Shown piece by piece: positions 62,518-64,000 of a stretch of DNA of 64,000 nt. A program made the translations under genes and the position numbers. Source of the stretch: Paraburkholderia sp. FT54 (GTDB lineage: Bacteria > Pseudomonadota > Gammaproteobacteria > Burkholderiales > Burkholderiaceae); the NCBI RefSeq assembly GCF_031585635.1, contig NZ_CP134197.1:496001-560000 (forward strand), in the 5' to 3' direction. Every line of letters starts with the position of its first letter. Position 1 is the stretch's first letter. Under the pieces are notes generated by a model. The model did not search any database. It was not told the DNA's origin and saw nothing but the letters and a program-made list of their open reading frames with translations.

Positions 62518-62674
62518 GACAATCTCCTTTCAAGTGAAGGGAGTGCCAGTCTGCGCCGATCACCGGGACGATAACCGACCAGCTTCAAAAAATCCGGCAG
62601 CACCTGAGGTTCTGTGCCATCGCGAGTATGAACATAACGAATGCATTATCAGTGTTGATATTAGTTGGTAACGC

Positions 62675-63484
62675 TTGGCAAACTGGATTCGCCGCGTCAA
62701 CGAGGTTTGGGGGCCCGTCACGGCAGGGGGGCCGCCGCCAAGGAAAAACACGGTTCAGAGTGTTTCACGTCCGTTAAAGGTGCCGGCGAAAGTCACGATT
62801 TCGGGTACAAACGACACCTCGTCGTATCAGTGGTATCCGACTTTCTTCGTCGAAGCATTTGTCCATGAGGTATTTCTCGTCGCGAACCTCGCAGTGCCTG
62901 GTTCGGCGAATTTCTACACTCTATCGATCACGGGGAATGAAGATCAGTTACCAACTGAGGCGAGACTTTCACAATACGCATTCGAAGCTGGGTGGGCTAA
63001 TTCATTGAGCGGTGAGTGGCCAAAGGTGGGGGCTTTGCCGAGAGGAGATGTATTCGAGTGGTTCAAGGCCTTAGACCTTGGCTATAAGCAGCGAGCCGGC
63101 ACGGGCATCGAAAAGGCACTGTATGTCTTGTTGCACATGGCCAAGGATGATACTCGGATAGACTCTGTAGTCTGGATATTCCATGGACTCGAAGCGCTGT
63201 TGTCAACACGGGTTGGAGAGAGCGTGTCCGGAATGGTGCGACGGCTAGGGGCGGTTCCGGAGCTGGATGCACGTACGCGGAAACTACTGAATCAAAGATT
63301 GCGTAAACTTTGCGACCTGCGTAGCTCGTTCGTGCATGGAGGTTACTCTGCGCTACATCCTGCCAGCATCTATGGTCCACCCCGTTTTTGCAACCCTGAT
63401 CTTCGATGGCGAGTTGGCTTGCCTAAATCTATTCGGCGTCATTGTGGGGATTGCTCCCCGCGCCACGATGAGATTCGCGCCTGA
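62675..63484 (+). CDS. HEPN-like domain protein, possible ApeA-type RNase, 3' end uncertain
   Basis: 269 residues from a TTG, one codon after an in-frame stop at 62669-62671, so the N-terminus may be truncated. The C-terminal region has a helical HEPN pattern: DSVVWIFHGLEALLSTR, then LLNQRLRKLCDLRSSFVHGG with the RxxxxH motif at R216 to H221. HEPN domains with this motif are often RNases in defence or toxin systems. After 63357 the frame may shift: the frame from 63372 reads FATLIFDGELACLNLFGVIVG and ends at TAA 63492-63494, which looks more like HEPN C-termini than the annotated end. It lies between an integrase and an IS110 gene. Confidence 0.6.
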   Translation: MANWIRRVNEVWGPVTAGGPPPRKNTVQSVSRPLKVPAKVTISGTNDTSSYQWYPTFFVEAFVHEVFLVANLAVPGSANFYTLSITGNEDQLPTEARLSQYAFEAGWANSLSGEWPKVGALPRGDVFEWFKALDLGYKQRAGTGIEKALYVLLHMAKDDTRIDSVVWIFHGLEALLSTRVGESVSGMVRRLGAVPELDARTRKLLNQRLRKLCDLRSSFVHGGYSALHPASIYGPPRFCNPDLRWRVGLPKSIRRHCGDCSPRHDEIRA

Positions 63485-63630
63485 CGATCCTTAAAAGTGG
63501 GTCGGCTTCGAGAAGCCTGTTTGGCACTCAGGTTCTTCGTCAGGCCGGGTGCGCCGTTCACGTCATCAATTTTCAGTCGTCGCAAAACCAGTTGGGTGAT
63601 TGTGGTCAATAAAGATGAAGCTGTGTTCGT
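63485..63630. other. short non-coding stretch at the 3' side of the terminal IS110 gene
   Basis: No gene. It would contain one end of the IS110 element whose transposase starts outside the window; the exact boundary is not visible. Confidence 0.3.
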
Positions 63631-64000
63631 TCAGGCCGGGCGGGTTGCGAAGCCGGCGTCGAATGTGGTTTGGCGCGCAACGATGGCCCAGGCGGTTCGG
63701 GCCAGCTTGTTGGCCAGCGCGCACGCCACCACGTTTGAATGCCGCTGCGCCAGCATTGCGCGAACCCACTCTGCCAGACGGCCGGTTCGTTTCTCCAGGC
63801 CACGCATGTAGGCTCGGGCGCACAGGACGAGCAGGCGCCTGACATTTTTGTCGCCGCGCCGGCTAATCCCGAGGAGGTTGGCCTTTCCCCCCGTACTGTA
63901 TTGCTGGGGAACGAGCCCAACCGATGCCGCAAAATCGCGACTGCATCCATACTGCTTTGCGTCGCCCATTTTCGCGGCTAACGCGCTTGCGGTGACCGGG
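63631..64000 (-). CDS. IS110-family transposase, C-terminal part (start beyond window)
   Basis: The frame enters from the window edge with PVTASALAAKMGDAKQY and continues CSRDFAASVGLVPQQYSTGGKANLLGIS, RGDKNVRRLLVLCARA, to a stop at 63631. These are the C-terminal transposase motifs of IS110, with the catalytic Ser in YSTGGK. It differs from the transposase at 58326-59387, so two different IS110 elements are present. The element is only partly inside the window. Confidence 0.88.
   Translation of the reverse strand, partial: PVTASALAAKMGDAKQYGCSRDFAASVGLVPQQYSTGGKANLLGISRRGDKNVRRLLVLCARAYMRGLEKRTGRLAEWVRAMLAQRHSNVVACALANKLARTAWAIVARQTTFDAGFATRPA

Noticed and set aside
1..64000. CRISPR arrays, tRNA and rRNA genes
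   Set aside because: No regularly spaced identical repeats and no tRNA or rRNA signature were found on reading both strands; a dedicated scan would be more sensitive.

Overview
The window looks like chromosomal or megaplasmid DNA of a Burkholderiaceae bacterium, most like Paraburkholderia or Caballeronia. This rests on gene content and style: GC-rich codon use, many LysR and GntR regulators, MFS and porin uptake genes, gentisate-type aromatic catabolism, a SorAB-like sulfite dehydrogenase, KfrA-type proteins and IS6, IS110 and IS1182 elements. No rRNA, tRNA or CRISPR array was seen.

Layout. 0-6 kb: a ClC chloride transporter (cut by the window edge), then a sugar-acid type locus (GntR regulator, 2-hydroxyacid dehydrogenase, mandelate racemase/enolase-family enzyme, MFS transporter). 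6-8 kb: a chemoreceptor with a C-terminal CheR/CheB-type tether. 8-9 kb: a dead IS6-family transposase. 9-13.6 kb: GntR regulator, two-subunit aconitase X and an ion-transporter-like permease, joined by matching palindromes. 13.7-16.2 kb: a second GntR regulator and a sulfatase, again joined by shared operators. 16.4-21.2 kb: a small island with a MazEF-like toxin-antitoxin pair, a KfrA-like coiled-coil protein and two inactivated tyrosine recombinases (one amber codon, one 5-bp slippage frameshift). 21.5-23.5 kb: an exported sulfite dehydrogenase, cytochrome c and HiPIP operon. 24.3-31.9 kb: RhlE-type helicase, a carboxymuconolactone decarboxylase-family protein, a complete IS1182-family element, and a LysR/methyltransferase/membrane-protein cluster.

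32-37 kb holds mostly unrecognised genes and debris: a protein with a cysteine at every 18th residue, a 149-bp element with IS1182-like ends, a TnpB remnant, an SDR remnant, a ferredoxin-less reductase and a methyltransferase. 37.9-43.1 kb is a gentisate operon (dioxygenase, transporter, maleylpyruvate isomerase, small leader ORF), a BON protein and a porin. A diverged 73-bp regulatory sequence lies both ahead of the operon and on the porin's upstream side. 43.7-49.8 kb is a same-strand block of redox and stress genes (LysR, quinone oxidoreductase-like MDR, SDR, SnoaL-like cyclase, DoxX, pirin, LysR). 50-53.7 kb has a double carboxymuconolactone decarboxylase-family protein, a LysR regulator and a fumarylpyruvate-hydrolase-like enzyme that could finish gentisate breakdown. 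53.8-57.4 kb is an AraC regulator with three SDRs. 57.5-59.8 kb is a nested transposon: removing 1477 bp of an IS110/IS1111-type element exactly restores an IS6-family transposase reading frame. 60.5-64 kb holds a beta-propeller lipoprotein, a minimal tyrosine recombinase, a HEPN-like protein and the end of another IS110 transposase.

The window combines accessory catabolic operons, each with its own regulator and predicted operators, with several mobile-element insertion zones at different stages of decay. The observations I rate highest are the 18-residue cysteine ladder protein, the candidate guide-RNA region of the nested IS1111-type element with a 9-nt match to its own insertion site, and the operator sets that link each GntR regulator to its target genes.
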